Positions 24,201-36,815 of a stretch of DNA of 64,000 nucleotides are shown here, one piece after another; position 1 is the first letter of the stretch, and each line of letters starts with the position of its first letter. A program made the position numbers and the translations under genes. The DNA lies in contig CM022375.1 in NCBI GenBank assembly GCA_011800155.1, positions 1,488,001 to 1,552,000 of the forward strand, written 5' to 3'. Source of the stretch: Flammulina velutipes. Lineage: Eukaryota > Basidiomycota > Agaricomycetes > Agaricales > Physalacriaceae. The notes beneath the pieces were generated by a model. It had not been told where the DNA came from, made no database searches, and was given only the letters and a program-made list of their open reading frames with translations.

Positions 24201-25441
24201 CCGTAGCGTCAAACTTTGAACATTCTAGGTGTCATTCACGTAAGTCCTGGGAGATCTCTTTCACAATGCATCGTACTCATGATCATTCTACAGAGATATC
24301 TAACGTTGAAGGCTATGACTCCCGCAGAGAGGAAGAAGGTCAACCATCGTGTTGTGTTTTTCGCTGGGAAAGCTGCCCCCGCTTGTGAGTGATGGTGCCC
24401 AATGGATGCTGTTTTGTACGCTAACATCACGGTAGATTACATTGCTAAACTGACCATCCGTTTGATCGTTAACGTTGCCCGTATCATCAACAAGGATCCC
24501 GACACGAAGGAGTACCTAACGCTCTACTTCCTTCCAGATTACTCTGTCTCCCTCGCTGAGGTCTTGATCCCCTCCTCCGATATCAGTCAGCACATCTCTA
24601 CTGCTGGTACCGAAGCTTCGGGCACATCCAACATGAAATTCTGCTTGAACGGTGGATTGCTACTTGGCACAGTTGGTGAGTCATCCGATTTTGACGAGTC
24701 TGCATTATCTGAATACATTGCAAGACGGCGCGAACATCGAAATCGCAGAAGAAGTTGGCGAGGAGAACGTTTGTGAGTGCTGTGCATCGATACAGCGTTT
24801 AACTTGACACTGATTGTGCCTTTTTGTCAGTCTTCTTTGGACATCTCACGCCGTAAGCACCCTCGATGAACATTGTGGCTGTTGATCATAAACGTGTATC
24901 GTCTTCTCTAGTGCTGTCGAGGACCTCCGCTATCAACACAAATATCACCCCATTCCTCTTGAGGACAAGTGCCCGGCATTGGCTAATGTGTTGGCCAACG
25001 TCTCGGCTGGCTTGTTTGGCGATGGCAGTGTCTATGAGCCGTACGTGTTGTGAACGTCGGCGCTTTTAACGTTAACTGAGGTGCTATCTCTAGGCTGTTG
25101 AACACGATCAGGCAAGGTGATCACTACCTGCTGTCTGACGACTTCGACTCCTGTACGTTATCTTGCGTATTTCGAGAGAGCAGGACACTAATCTCATCTG
25201 AAAGATATCGCTGCCCTTGCGATGGTGGATGAGGCCTACCTTGATAAGACCGAATGGATCAAGAAGTCTATTAGGACGACCGCTAAGGTTTGTTTTTGAA
25301 TTCCGCGCGGGGATTACAGTACTGATCCGTGTTCTGTAGATGGGCAAGTTCAGCTCTGACCGTGCTATCCTCGAGTACGCAGAGAGCTACTGGAACTTGG
25401 AGGCGACGCCTGTTGAGAAGACGCCTTTCGTAAAGAAATGA
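21266..25441 (+). CDS. GPH1: Glycogen phosphorylase
   Basis: Releases glucose-1-phosphate from glycogen in the cytosol, using pyridoxal phosphate. Family landmarks run in order: [165 protein letters not shown], then [10 protein letters not shown] with the PLP lysine, and [17 protein letters not shown]. There are about thirty introns. Introns 21339-21386 and 21480-21530 use GC donors, and exons 22638-22642 and 23341-23345 are only 5 nt. With these the frame is complete (about 870 residues) and the apparent in-frame TGA at 21497-21499 lies inside an intron. Stop at 25439-25441. Confidence 0.93.
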
Positions 25442-26251
25442 AGGCAAAAATATAGGAATCCGAATAGATAGAACATGGACATGGACACGTGCTAGTAGTC
25501 GTATATTTGATGTTGTAACCCGTTTGTTGTTGTATGTCGAATCAACATCCAAAGAATGAAATAGCGACGAGATGTGTACACCTTCATATACAATCAGTTT
25601 TCCAGAGCAATCATGTTCAAAGTGTGGCGTACAGTAAATAAATATGACCAATCAACCGGCATTTGCCGTCGTCATCTTGTTGTTTCTCTTGATTCATCTT
25701 CGTAGCCACATTTACTTCCACTCTATCCAATGGGACAATTCTGCGGATGTGATATGAAGATGGTGGGCAGCTCTTCCTGATAGGGAAATTTACCGCATCT
25801 GTGCGCCACTGGACACACACTGATTTTGCTCTTAGCCACACGTTGTACGTATTGCCTGATTCAGCAGAGCATGTACAATGTTTACTAACCATAGACCAGA
25901 ATGGAAATTAGATTTACGAGAACCTACGACTCTCTGCATAGCCATTTCTCCCATCATTATAGGTACGCGTGGTTTAGTGGCAACCTTTGTTCTACGAAGG
26001 GATGTAGCACAAAAGGGCGTTGTTCTCCCTCTAAAAGCGACGGATATGTGGGTCCCTCTATTGTCATGAAGGCTCTTGTATTTTCGATGCCAGTAACCTG
26101 TGTCATGGAGACGCGCTCAGTAGTATAATAACACACGAACAAGGGAGATCTGACTCGGACGCACCCGGTCCCACCCAACACCTACCTATAAAAGCGATAC
26201 TCTTGTCACGCTACCTCTTCACCCACTCTTTCTTCTACCACTTCTTCTACC
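25442..26251. other. Intergenic region with ABC transporter promoter
   Basis: No supported gene. A TATAAAAG box at about 26187-26194 lies about 60 nt before the next start codon. Confidence 0.5.
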
Positions 26252-28841
26252 ATGTCAGAAACGCCACCGAACCCAAACGTCTCCCGCGCCAAGCTGGGCA
26301 TCTTCGAGGTGCTGTACGAGGCGCCACAGAGGCGCTTTGTGAGGGACCTCCGCGAGAACGGGCACTATGCAGGTCGATTGTTGGGCGACGCGCTGGCTGT
26401 GGCTACTGTGCCCTTCCTTCTGGCCGCCTCGGCGTCCCTTTGGCTTACCATGTCGGCGTCGCTCAGCATCGTAATGCTGTACACAGCACTTGACACGGTC
26501 AGTACGCCTCGCTCAACAACGCCTCATCCGCCATACTCACCGTCCCCCTCTTTCCAGATCAACGAAGGCCCCTCGTTCGACGCGCGGTTCATCACGGGCC
26601 TCGTCGCGGTGTGGCTCATCTCGGGCGTCATGAATTTCTTGGCCCAGCGTTGCTGGTGAGTCCCCCAACGCCACTGCACTGCGCTGTTTCACTGACTCCC
26701 CACGCTACGCCACGCAGCCGACAACAAGTGCCCATTATCGACTCTATGTTCAAGCGATACTTTTATCCCAAGCTGGCGCGTGGTACGTGTTGCTGTGTAT
26801 ATTTTTCTTGGGGCGTCGCAGCTGACGGGTATTGATAGCGAGCTTGGGGCTCGACCTGAGGGCAGCCACTGGTGAGTGCTATGAGTTCGACGTCGTGGCG
26901 TTCGCTCACTTTTTTTGTAGGTCCGATTACCTTACCCACCTCCACCGAGTATCATATGGGATCATCGTCGGCCACGAACTCGCTGACGCAGCTCGGGGCG
27001 CACCTGGTAATTTGGACGACCATCCTTCTACAGCTCTTGACACAGACGACGCTGTTGTTCCTTTTCGGCTCCTTTTCTGTCCCAGTGGCACTGGGCTTTG
27101 GGCTCGTCCTCCCGACCATGATGCTGTGTATCCCGTCGTCGTACTTTGGTGGCGCCGGTGAGTCCTACCACAACTCGACGTTTGTTCAGACTATCTTACC
27201 TTCTCCTCACAGGTTATCTTTTCTCAACGGCCAATCGTCCCTACAAACTTGCATCAGCTCTGCACCAAATGATCTTCACACCGTGGGAGTATCGTACATC
27301 GATGATCAAGACAGGAAGCATCGAGAACCTGGAAAATGGTTAGTTATTGTTATTCGTTAGTCGCTCTTCGACGACTGACGGTTGATACCTTTCAGCCTAC
27401 TCCGATGCCTTAGACGCTGCCGGTGTGCTCACTTACGACTCGCTGGCCCTCGGCCTCGGAGCCCTTCCTCTTCGTCAGCTCCGCTGGCAAGTCCTAGAGT
27501 TCCTCCTTGAACACTCACCGGTACGTGAACCATTATCCTGTGACGATAAAGCTGGGCTAACGCCCCGACTGGTAGGTGTTGTACGGCCTTTATATGTCTT
27601 CCCAGATTCTCGAAGATCCTACGCTCTTCAAAGCACTCCTCCTGTTGCAGATCTCGTACCTGCAAATCACTCCTAACATCCAAGCTATCAACTCGTCATC
27701 GAACGCGCAGTCCTTTGTCTCTCTTTTGAAAGATATCAAGGCGTTTTATGCGGGGCTTGAGTTACAGTCCCATATGACCATGGTCAATGGCCAAGACACC
27801 CTGAATCTGGAGAAAGAACAGGGCATAAGCCTCTCCATTAAGTAAGAACAGAACTTACCTTTATTATTTCTCGTTCGTTGACCCAGCCTTTAGAGATGTC
27901 TCCTTCCAGTACGGTTCCTCTGACGACATCACATCTGTCTTAGATGGTGTATCCTTCGACGTCTCTCCTGGTCAACTCGTCGTCATTGTGGGCACCAACG
28001 GCTCTGGAAAGACTACTCTCCTCAACCTGCTTTGTCGCCTCATGGATCCCTCCTCTGGAAGCATTCTTGTCAACAACAAAGACATCAGAGACTTCGACTG
28101 GAACTCACTGCGCAAGCACGTCGCTATCCTCTCTCAGAAAGACGTCCTCTACCCGCTCTCGTACGCTAACAACTTCCTGGCTGGCGTCGACTTGTCTCTC
28201 CCCAGAGACGACAAGATGCGCATTCTCGAGCAGGCTGCCGAATTGAGCGAATCCACAGAGGTTTTGGAACGTTTCCCCGAAGAGTTCAACGCTGAGTTTA
28301 CCCCGGTCAGCTATTGCGAAGGTATCAGCGGAGCGGCTGTTGGGCCTATTGGGGATGCTGTCAGAGAAGTTAGTAACAGAGAATACCCAGCTCGCATGCC
28401 GACAATGCTTTCTGGCGGAGAGACCCAGCGACTCCTTCTGTAAGTACCCAACTCCCTCACCACGTCCTTTAGCTCACGTCCCAAACCCAGTGGTCGCATG
28501 TTCGCCAAATTGCTCAGCCCGAATGAATCGTGCGGACTCATGTTGGTCGACGAGGGCCTCTCTGCGCTGGACCCACAGGCACTCGAACGCGTTTCAAAGT
28601 CTCTCCTCAACTTCGTCGACGCTGGGAAGACCATGATCGCTGTCACGCACACGTTTGGGCCACTCGTTCACCGCGCGGATCTCATTCTGTGAGTACTGGG
28701 GATGGTTGTTTGTTTTGAGTCCACAGTCTGACTGGCTTCGATAGGTGCTTGAGCGATGGCAAGATCGTTGAGCAAGGAACGCACGACGAGCTCGTGGCGA
28801 AGAATGAGGTGTATGCGGACATGTATCACGCGCAGATGTGA
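26252..28841 (+). CDS. ABC transporter, half-size, single nucleotide-binding domain
   Basis: The N-terminal half is a membrane domain with several hydrophobic stretches (for example the exons around 26390-26480, 26580-26650, 27000-27130 and 27590-27680). The C-terminal half is one ATPase domain with Walker A GTNGSGKTT, Q-loop ILSQKD, signature LSGGETQR (E in place of the usual Q), Walker B LMLVDE, D-loop SALD and H-loop AVTHTF. All ATPase motifs are intact. About ten introns splice in frame; the domain ends EQGTHDELVAKNEVYADMY and stops at 28839-28841. Half-transporters usually dimerise; the exporter substrate cannot be told from sequence. The downstream transposon was inserted about 120 bp after its stop. 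Confidence 0.85.
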
Positions 28842-28958
28842 AGGCCAAAGATGCCTTGAACGAAGGAAGCCTAATTTTTTTTTTCCATTACTTTTACTAT
28901 GCTCTCAGTATTCACGATTGTAACGACTCACTTTTGATTGAAAGAATTAAATTTTAGA

Positions 28959-28964
28959 CTAAAG
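28959..28964. repeat. Left 6-bp target site duplication CTAAAG
   Basis: CTAAAG directly before the left terminal inverted repeat, identical to 42426-42431 after the right one. Confidence 0.85.
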
Positions 28965-28990
28965 TATGGAATACAGGACTGTCATGCTCT
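28965..28990 (+). repeat. Left terminal inverted repeat
   Basis: Twenty-six bases starting TATGGAATACAGGACTGTCA are the perfect reverse complement of 42400-42425. Just inside, CGGATCACC (about 28994-29002) also occurs near the right end in inverted orientation, and the direct repeats TAAGTACACGAGGC and TAAGTACATGAGGC follow at about 29046-29078. These could be integrase binding sites. Confidence 0.9.
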
Positions 28991-29157
28991 GCTCGGATCA
29001 CCGGCATCAGAATTTGTAAGCAGGACCCCAACACCGGGCTGGCTTAAGTACACGAGGCAGTTCCTAAGTACATGAGGCTTTTGCCTTACCTAAGTCGTAA
29101 GGTCTTAAGTTAAATGCGCCACATCAAATAAGACAGCGTGCAGTAAATTGGTCAGAA

Positions 29158-32100
29158 TTAGTCTAGGTTTGCTCTATCTCTCCAAAGTAGATGAAGATCT
29201 GGCCTCAAATGAACTGCACGGTCGTAGCGCTGAGCGGCAGTGACATTCTTTTCAGGATCTGTCTGATGATAGCCGCTACTGGCACGCTTGGCCACGGGTA
29301 CGGGTGTCCAGTTGGATGCAGGTTGCCGGATTTGAGTGGGAAGTAGACTGCTGTCAGAGGGAATATGCTGATCTATACTGTCCAAAGGATCACCATCCAG
29401 GGTAGATGGCGTCTCAGAGGAAGGGAGCATAGTACCATGTAAGTGGCGCGAGTCAAACGTCCTATGGGATATCTTAGTAGGGGGAATAGCTGCAAAAGAG
29501 GACGTACCAGAACAGGTTGCTTTCTGTAGCTATATAATATCCCCACTCAGGTTGGCAGAAAGCAAACTCGTCCAGTGCGCGTATACCCCGCCAACGAAGG
29601 GTGCAGCAGAATCCACGTGACGCATCCTTATCCCTATGTAGGGGGGCCACATAGTCACTGCAGCGGAAAACGTTGAGACCAGACATGCCGATATGGTCTG
29701 TCATTTTGACGGTATCACGGATCGTCTTCCAAAGGCCACGGAAGGCGAAAGCTGCCACACATTCTAAGAAGAAAGCGTCCTTTGTGAAAGTGGTTAATTC
29801 TTGTTGAGAGCTGTAAAAAAACTCACCTCTGCGATATCCATTAACGCATGAATGCCTTTAATGCTTTGTGCCTCCATGCGCGCGTAGTAAGAATAACCGT
29901 CCCCAAGGGCACCACCTTTGCCTTGCCGGCCTGCACCTCCTCCATACATACCTCCCTCTGAGTAATTGGTGAACTTTGATCCTCGCCGCAAAGGAGACAT
30001 GTCTTTTGGAAGTACGCGTTAATGATTCCATATATCACCATATAGAGATACTTACAGCGCATGTTTCTTTCATGATGCCTTTGTTTCTCTAGGACACGAT
30101 GACTGAATGGTTGAAAGAAAATTCCATCCATCTATGTTAGATCAGCAAAAGTCAAAAGAAGATAACACTACAGGTGACTCACTATATATTCATGTTTCCA
30201 GCTGACCAGCTTGCCCTCATCATCTAAAACTGGGACATCTATAAAGTCAGGCGCGGTTTGCTCAGAGTACGCTGGGATGTTTTCGCGATTCATATCAACG
30301 ACACAGAAGATCTGGCGGTCACAGCGAGCCATGATATCAGGGTCTGAGCGAATAGCTCTGAGTTGGAGCTCATCTGGGTCGTACACCTTTGAAGTGCCCT
30401 GGGATACCAGTCATTATTATTGTATAGAGAAATCAATTATAAGCACTTACGACCGGATTTGCTCTTCGTTTTGGGCAGCGACTAATTCCGCAGCCAGCCA
30501 TCTTGTCGGTATTGGATCGACGGGTGACATAGACGATCTGGGTGCACTGTTGCTCTGGTACCCGATTACAGCAGTGACGACAGCTTCGTATCTATTGGGA
30601 TAGATGAGTGATGATTCAGAAAGATAATTTAACAAAATAACGTTACCTGCGGATATAAAACTTCTCCCGCCTGCTCTCTCTTCAATAAATCATCCTACTC
30701 AGAATGTTAGTACTAAGTAGAGATATTACTATGAATAACACGGCGATGACTCACTTTGGAGATGATATTCCGCCGCAAAAAGGTGGCATACTCCTTCTCC
30801 ATGTCCTTAGCCTCTACAAGTCGGGCAAAAATAACCTCCAAGGTGTTGGCATGGTCGTAGTGGCCATCTCGATATTTTGCTCCTGTGTCCTTGAGTAAAT
30901 ATTGGATCATAAGTGAGTAAAAGTGTCCCCGAGTCTTGGTATCATCACCAATGGCGTCCAAGTAGTAGCCTCCCGCTTCAAGAGCGGGCCCGATCCACAA
31001 GTCATAGATGCGAAGGAAGTTCTCTAGGGAATGGAGAAAGAAGACGGTCTCTGGAATAGCAGCACGAGGAAGGAGCCACGGTGTCTCAGTCAGAGCCTTT
31101 CTAAACTGCGAGGGTTTGGAGATACGCCGCTTGGAGTCATGCTAAGAAGAAGTCTGATGAAGTTCAGATGAAACGAAGACAGATTGGCTCACCAGTTTTT
31201 TGTCGAAACGCACGGCTTTGAAGAGAAGTGTATGTGGTGTCCAGGATGAACTAAGGGAGCTCGGTGTCCATTTGAGTAGTAGAACAGTCAAACTATCTTG
31301 GAGACGCTGATGTCGAAAGACGTCTACTATGTCATTCTCATTATCGAGGCCTCTTGCTAGACCAACAACGTAGTTGGGATCGCCTACACACATCATAACG
31401 GCTGCCAAGCCTGAGTCCTTTCAAGACGTCAGGAAGTTTGGCGAAGAATAGGGCTATCCACTCACGAATACGGCGTGACGCCACTGACGGGTTTCATAAC
31501 GTTGGGCGTTGATAGATTTCATCCCTTTGAGAAGCCACCCGGTGACGCGACGTTTGGCCTGATGCAGATTTTTAGGTTTCGAGTATTTGAGTCCTTCAGC
31601 TAGATAGGACCGTCGTAATCCCTGGCAAAGTGATTCGTAATTGAGTGTCGATACCTTCTTGAACATAAATAAGTATAGATTAGCTGAAAGGTGGAGGCAC
31701 TTAAATACCTCAGTCTTGATGTACTGCCGCGCTATACTCTCCAAACCGGGCAAAACCTGGCAGAAAGCTATGGTCCATTGCACACAGATGTCGCGGTCAG
31801 CTGCTCGGTGTAGAGTTCTGAAGTCCGATACAAGCTCTTCAGGCTGTGACTCAACTCGACGACGTTTGGAAGGAGGAGATGAGGGGGAGGGGGAAAGGTG
31901 TTCAACAGGTTTGACAGGTTCGACGTATTCTTCATCTGAGTCGAAGTAATCGTTTTCAATCTCCCACTCCACGTCGCTATCATCCGTGTCATCCGTCTCT
32001 TCCGCCATTACACCCAAAGCATGCATGGGTTGGCGCTGGACGTTGCTTTGCCGTGCGCGTGATCCTTGCTATGCACTTCATCAGTCGCGTTTGAGGGGCA

Positions 32101-32523
32101 TAAGCGCGATCAGCTTACCGATAGATAGCTACGTTTCCTGTATTTCTCCAATACGGCTTGAATTTCTTCTACGGGTGTGGCCCGGAGGGATCGGCGCAGG
32201 TAAATCTCCGTGAAAAGGTCGACAGCGTCACGGAAGTAGACGCCGGTCATGTCATAGGGAAGTCCCAGCGTCTTGTAGTACCAGAAGAGAGAACTATATT
32301 GGTAGTCCAATGATTGTCCCCAGTGGTCAGACAGACTCTGACGCAGACCGTCTACAGTAGCTCTGGTGGGGGATACGGGAGGCGAGTCCAGCGCGTCCAG
32401 CGAGTGAATAAATTTGGCACAGTCCGGGGGGAGAATAGCATAGAGGGCCGGTGGAACTTCCTTGGGGATTTCAAAAGCGAAGAAAGTGGACTCTCCGTCA
32501 AGAGGGTTGTGTAACGACGAGGT
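29158..32523 (-). CDS. TET/JBP-family Fe(II)/2-oxoglutarate dioxygenase
   Basis: Predicted nuclear enzyme that oxidises 5-methylcytosine (or thymine) in DNA. About eleven exons of about 940 residues join in frame from MTSSLHNPLDGESTFF (an upstream in-frame ATG at 32551 is possible). After an acidic region near residues 140-190 comes a long helical part, then a cysteine cluster (CRHCCNRVPEQQC...CGISRC). The C-terminal catalytic domain has APLHRDKD, where H-x-D binds iron, then EWGYYIATESNLFW joined to TFDSRHLHGTM, where the distal iron-binding histidine is in HLHGT. A downstream arginine in AAQRYDRAV is a candidate 2-oxoglutarate ligand. LHGT and the YYI..NLFW strand are hallmarks of agaricomycete TET/JBP proteins. 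All key residues are present. TET/JBP genes in these fungi are known passengers of transposons, but of the KDZ group. Confidence 0.85.
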
Positions 32524-35500
32524 CATGATGGGAGGATGATAACAAGGGATCAATTAAGTTCGTATTGATGCCGCGCTGGGTCAGTCAGTCGGAAGTGAGG
32601 TACCAAAGTTCGCACGTAGCTATAGTACAGCTAACTGTAATACTCTCAGTAGTAGACATCTCATCTAAGGCGCCGACAGACGTATCTCATAGTCCGAGCG
32701 GCGTAAAGTTCTGAACTGGGTAATATCGTTAGCAGCGTATGGGGCCAAAGTTTGTCCCTACTCGCCGGATCAGCTACCCACTTATTATATCCCTCTCACT
32801 TTCCATCCCGTCTCCTATCGACAAGCACATCCCTGCGCTGCATCCCCCCTCCCCCCTAAGCGCGGCCATATCTGCCATTGTCCACCCCGCACATGCACGA
32901 CACCTATCACTCCATCCGCATTGATCCCGTGGCTTTGTCAGAACTTGGTGTCGAAGCTGCGATGTCGGACATCGTGGGCGTACAGGAGCGCGACACTGGC
33001 TTCGAGTCATGTTCGGACTTGGCGCCGATGCGAATATGAGCGCGGTCGTCGCGTACGAAGAGAGACTTTTTCAGGACAAGTAAATGGGCGGTCGAGGCCC
33101 ACTGTTGCAGCGATGGTGGACAAGTCTATGGGTGAGGCAATATCAACTATAAAACACTGTTAGCAAAGTGTACAGTGAGCTATAAAAGACTTACAAGAGA
33201 ACACATCCAGTGAGTAGTGTCGACCTAGATCGCGATGGCAAAGTAGAGGTGTCGTGAATAGAGAGTGTACGCGATCCCATACGTCGACACGAAGAGAATA
33301 ACCGGGGAACAACTGAGAACATTAGAGCCAGACAGCGGCGTGAAGGAAAAACGACGAACCTCAAATTCGGGGCGGCTAGACGGTCCATGCGAATGCAATC
33401 GAATGGGGAACTTGACATCAGCAGGAGCCAGAGTTCTGAAACTTGAATTCAGAGAACTTTGCGTCGAAGTCGAGCTTTAGAATGATGGCGCGGCGCTAGA
33501 TTGGAGTCGACGTGGCAGGAGGCAATTATGAGCGCGGCCGTCTTGGGGTCCAGTAGTGACCGCCGCGCATCCCGACCTGTTCTTTCGAAGGCTCTGCGGG
33601 ATCGCAGATGAGCCCCGGGCAGCGAGGAGACAGCTCCAACGACGTCGGACGACGAGTAATCGGTAACGTTCATCGCGGGAACGCGGTCGGTCGAGGATGT
33701 TGTAGACGATGATAACGACGCTGTCGTCGACGTGGGCGATGGTATGCCAACGCCCTTTTCAGTCGATCCTCTGGCTCCCCGTCAGTCGTTGGTGCACGTC
33801 GTGACCGATCGAGAACGCAGCATGTGTAATTTGCCGGAATGCGATGGTGCAGCCGTAAGAACCATAGTCGCATCAGTCTGACGATCCTAGGCTTGAAGCG
33901 CCTGTACCAGACCTCTCGTCGCCGCTGTCGTTGCTGCTGTCGCCAGAGAAGTTGTTGCTTGAAGAGGATGTGGAGGAAGATGAGGATAATGAATCAGTGG
34001 CCTCGCTATGCGATGAAACCACGGTATCGTCTTGGTGAAAGGGTATCTCGATGGGAGCCGGCGACGACGACGGACTGCCGGACGATTCTGCGTAGCGGTA
34101 GCGGAGACGCTATAGGCCAGACCCTAGGACTAGCAAAGCAGGCTTCAGCGTGAGGCGGGGGGCGATAGTTTGTCGGTGTGCGTGGCGTTGAGGAAGGGTC
34201 CCAGTAAAATGAGACTTGGATTTGCGAAGCGGTGCGCAGATGGTAGTCCAAAGGCTTTGTTTCATCGTCGGGCGGAGAAGTAGGTAGCGAGGGGTCAAGA
34301 ACGTCGGCGAACTGGAAGAAGAGGTTGGTGTGGGCCAACGCTGGGCGGCGACGCAAGATAGATGGAGCTAGACGGAGACGTCAGTAAAGATAAACGGAAA
34401 GACAAATAAGAAAAGCCCAGAGGCTAGATAGAAGAAATTACTGTAGAAGGAGGAGACGCGCACCTAAGTGAAGCAGAAAAGCCAGTAGACCGTTCCGCTC
34501 ATCTTTCCTTCCAATACCGCCGACCAAACCGAAGGCAGAATCTTGACGATCTTCTGAATCGCCCTAGCGAACGCCACAGCGGTGAGTCGTACGGTGAGTC
34601 GTACAGCAAGGGGAAAGAGGGAAAAAGGGATGACGGTAGGTCAATGTTGAGAGCACGAACACAGCCACAGTCACTACATAGCTTGATTTTACACTATACA
34701 ATATTAATACTTACAGATGTTCCAAGCGGTAGCGGAGCGAATAACTCTGGCGCCAATACATCAACGTTATGACTAGCAGAGATACCTATGTGTAAGAGGA
34801 GACGAGCTGAACGTCTTCCCTCGTGCCATGATTTCCAACGTCGGCCAGAATAAGCACGGCCTGATCACCAAAGTGGTGCGTTTAATGGGCTCCGTCGTCC
34901 TCTCTATCATCCCCCTTTTCTATGAAACACCAATTAGCGCCAGCGCGAATAACGACGGACGACGACGACATACCTTTCTTCCCACAAGCGTCCCCGATAT
35001 TCCTCCCATAGACTCCGGACGAAAGGTGATTGTGGTTGAACGCGGTCAACCTACTTGCTTGACTCGCTCTGCCCGTTCTGGCCAGTGAGCGGTAAGAATG
35101 TACGCATGCGACGTACTCATCCATCCAGGCGGAGGAACATCACTCGACGCCCGGTGACGACACGTGAGGGCGATGGGAAGACAAGGATGGGGTTGAGTGA
35201 AAGCGAAGGACCAGTAGGAATGGAGGGTTTCATGCGGCATCTCCTGGTCGACGACGTGGGATAAGATTGTCGATGACCGCGGGACAAGACGAGCCAGAGG
35301 ACAAGACAAGGGGAGGTGAGGAGGTTCTGTGAGGGAAGAAATGTCAAAAGAAAGTCAGACCACAAACTTGACACACGCACCATGTCGGTAGGCAGGTGTA
35401 AAGACGCTGCGATGCAGAAGACGGTGACCGTTGCGGCTCGATGACCTTCGGCGCGGACGTAAATGGGTGACATACTGCACGGCGGCGATGGCGCAGTTGA

Positions 35501-35855
35501 CGGCGCAGTTGACGGCGTTGGGTGACAAGCGTGTGGTGGCAGGACAGTAGGAGGCTCAGGGCACGGAAAGGTCAGATGGAGACGTGGGTGAAGGGATGGA
35601 TAGGAGGGAACCGCTGGACAGGCAAGGTAACGCCTACCACTCGCCCCACGCATTGGGGACGTTGGCTCAAGAAAACCGGAGAAGCTGAGATGGAGGTTTT
35701 TAAAGACGCTATAAACGATCGACGATCAGGGATTCGCCCACACGTGTGGTCATGTGACCTATCCGAGGCGCTTCCCGGCCATGCACTCAACATGAGGCCA
35801 CCAATCTCTCAACCTACGACCACCACAACCACTACAGCCCACTGTCTCTACAATC
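32524..35855. other. GC-rich central region of the transposon without a clear gene
   Basis: 3.3 kb with many short frames. On the minus strand about 33876-34356 has protein-like pieces (FFQFADVLDPSLPTSPPDDE, then in a shifted frame a serine/aspartate-rich tail SSSSTSSSSNNFSGDSSNDS), and 35117-35480 has another frame starting MSPIYVRAEG. Splicing does not connect them convincingly, so this may be a decayed or fast-evolving fifth gene. The direct repeat GTGAGTCGTACGGTGAGTCG lies near 34581-34605. Confidence 0.4.
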
Positions 35856-36702
35856 ATGCCTCCCACCAGACAAGAGAAAGGTGTTCCAACCCGCTTCCGC
35901 CCTTTCAAGGAGTGGCCTTGGCCAGGCTTCGACCGGCAGGCTAACGACAAGGCCATCGGACGCCACGCTTTTCCCGCTCTGGGAGCCAACTTCAAGAATA
36001 AGGATATTCAATACGATTGGGGTAGGGGCTCTCTTTTACCTGAATGTTTCTTATCTAACTATGTTCTATAGAAGCTCCGGTCGCTATTACAGGAGACGGT
36101 GGACGGTCTCGGAAGACCAAAGGCACCATGGACCAAGGCGACGACCAGGACCGCGTAAGTGGAAACGTCTGGGTCAAGTGGAACCAATATTGCGGTTGCT
36201 TCAACTGGTAAGAGATATTAATATTATTTGTACGGATGTTTGACGCGTGTATAGTAAACTGGTGGCAGAGGACCTTTCTCCGGAGGATGCCCGTACGATC
36301 AACGAGCATCTCAAGGCCTTGGGCTTCAAGAGCTCTCATGACCTGGCCAAAGGGGAAGTCGTTTACTTTGACGATGTCTTCGTCGGTGAGTTCTATTTCT
36401 AGAGTAATTGAAAATATTATTTAGGAGTTCTAGATACTTGGCGGCGCCGTTTCTTCAAGGAGCATCCCGAGCTCTCCATGTGGAAATCCTGTCGTATTCG
36501 CCGAGATACTGGCCGTCGCCAGTGCAACTGTCCACCCCCAGTAAGTAAGTTTTTATGTCTTGAAGATTTATTGTCTAAAGACTTATAGGTGCGCAACCAC
36601 CCGGAGCTCCCTCCTTTCAAGACCTATAAAGGAGAGGCTATTCGGCGCCCTAGGCCTGAGATTGCCTATGCAAAGTTCTACTGGATGGACCCAGAGCCTT
36701 AG
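35856..36702 (+). CDS. Transposon-encoded protein of unknown function
   Basis: Starts MPPTRQEKGVPTRFRPFKEW and ends YAKFYWMDPEP with TAG at 36700-36702; about 225 residues in five exons that join in frame. The middle part is hydrophilic with NQYCGCFNC, then a helix LSPEDARTINEHLKALGF, then VLDTWRRRFFKEHPELSMW and CRIRRDTGRRQCNCPPP. The five to six cysteines and many basic residues suggest a small DNA-binding or zinc-binding protein, but I know no matching family. It is transcribed away from the dioxygenase and towards the alpha-kinase. Its conservation as an intact gene inside the element suggests a role in transposition or its control. Confidence 0.65.
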
Positions 36703-36815
36703 AGGGTTTCGGCGTATGTTTGGTATTTAGAAAGACGGTCTTTACAATAGATTGTGTCGGTGTCTTTACAGTATTCCTCCAATAATAGTTGAATCTCTCT
36801 AGTAAATGATTTCAG

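Noticed and set aside
30447..30635. Alternative frame AAELVAAQNEEQIRS instead of the cysteine cluster in the TET/JBP gene
   Set aside because: It reads well, but only the cysteine frame enters and leaves through canonical splice sites in phase with its neighbours.
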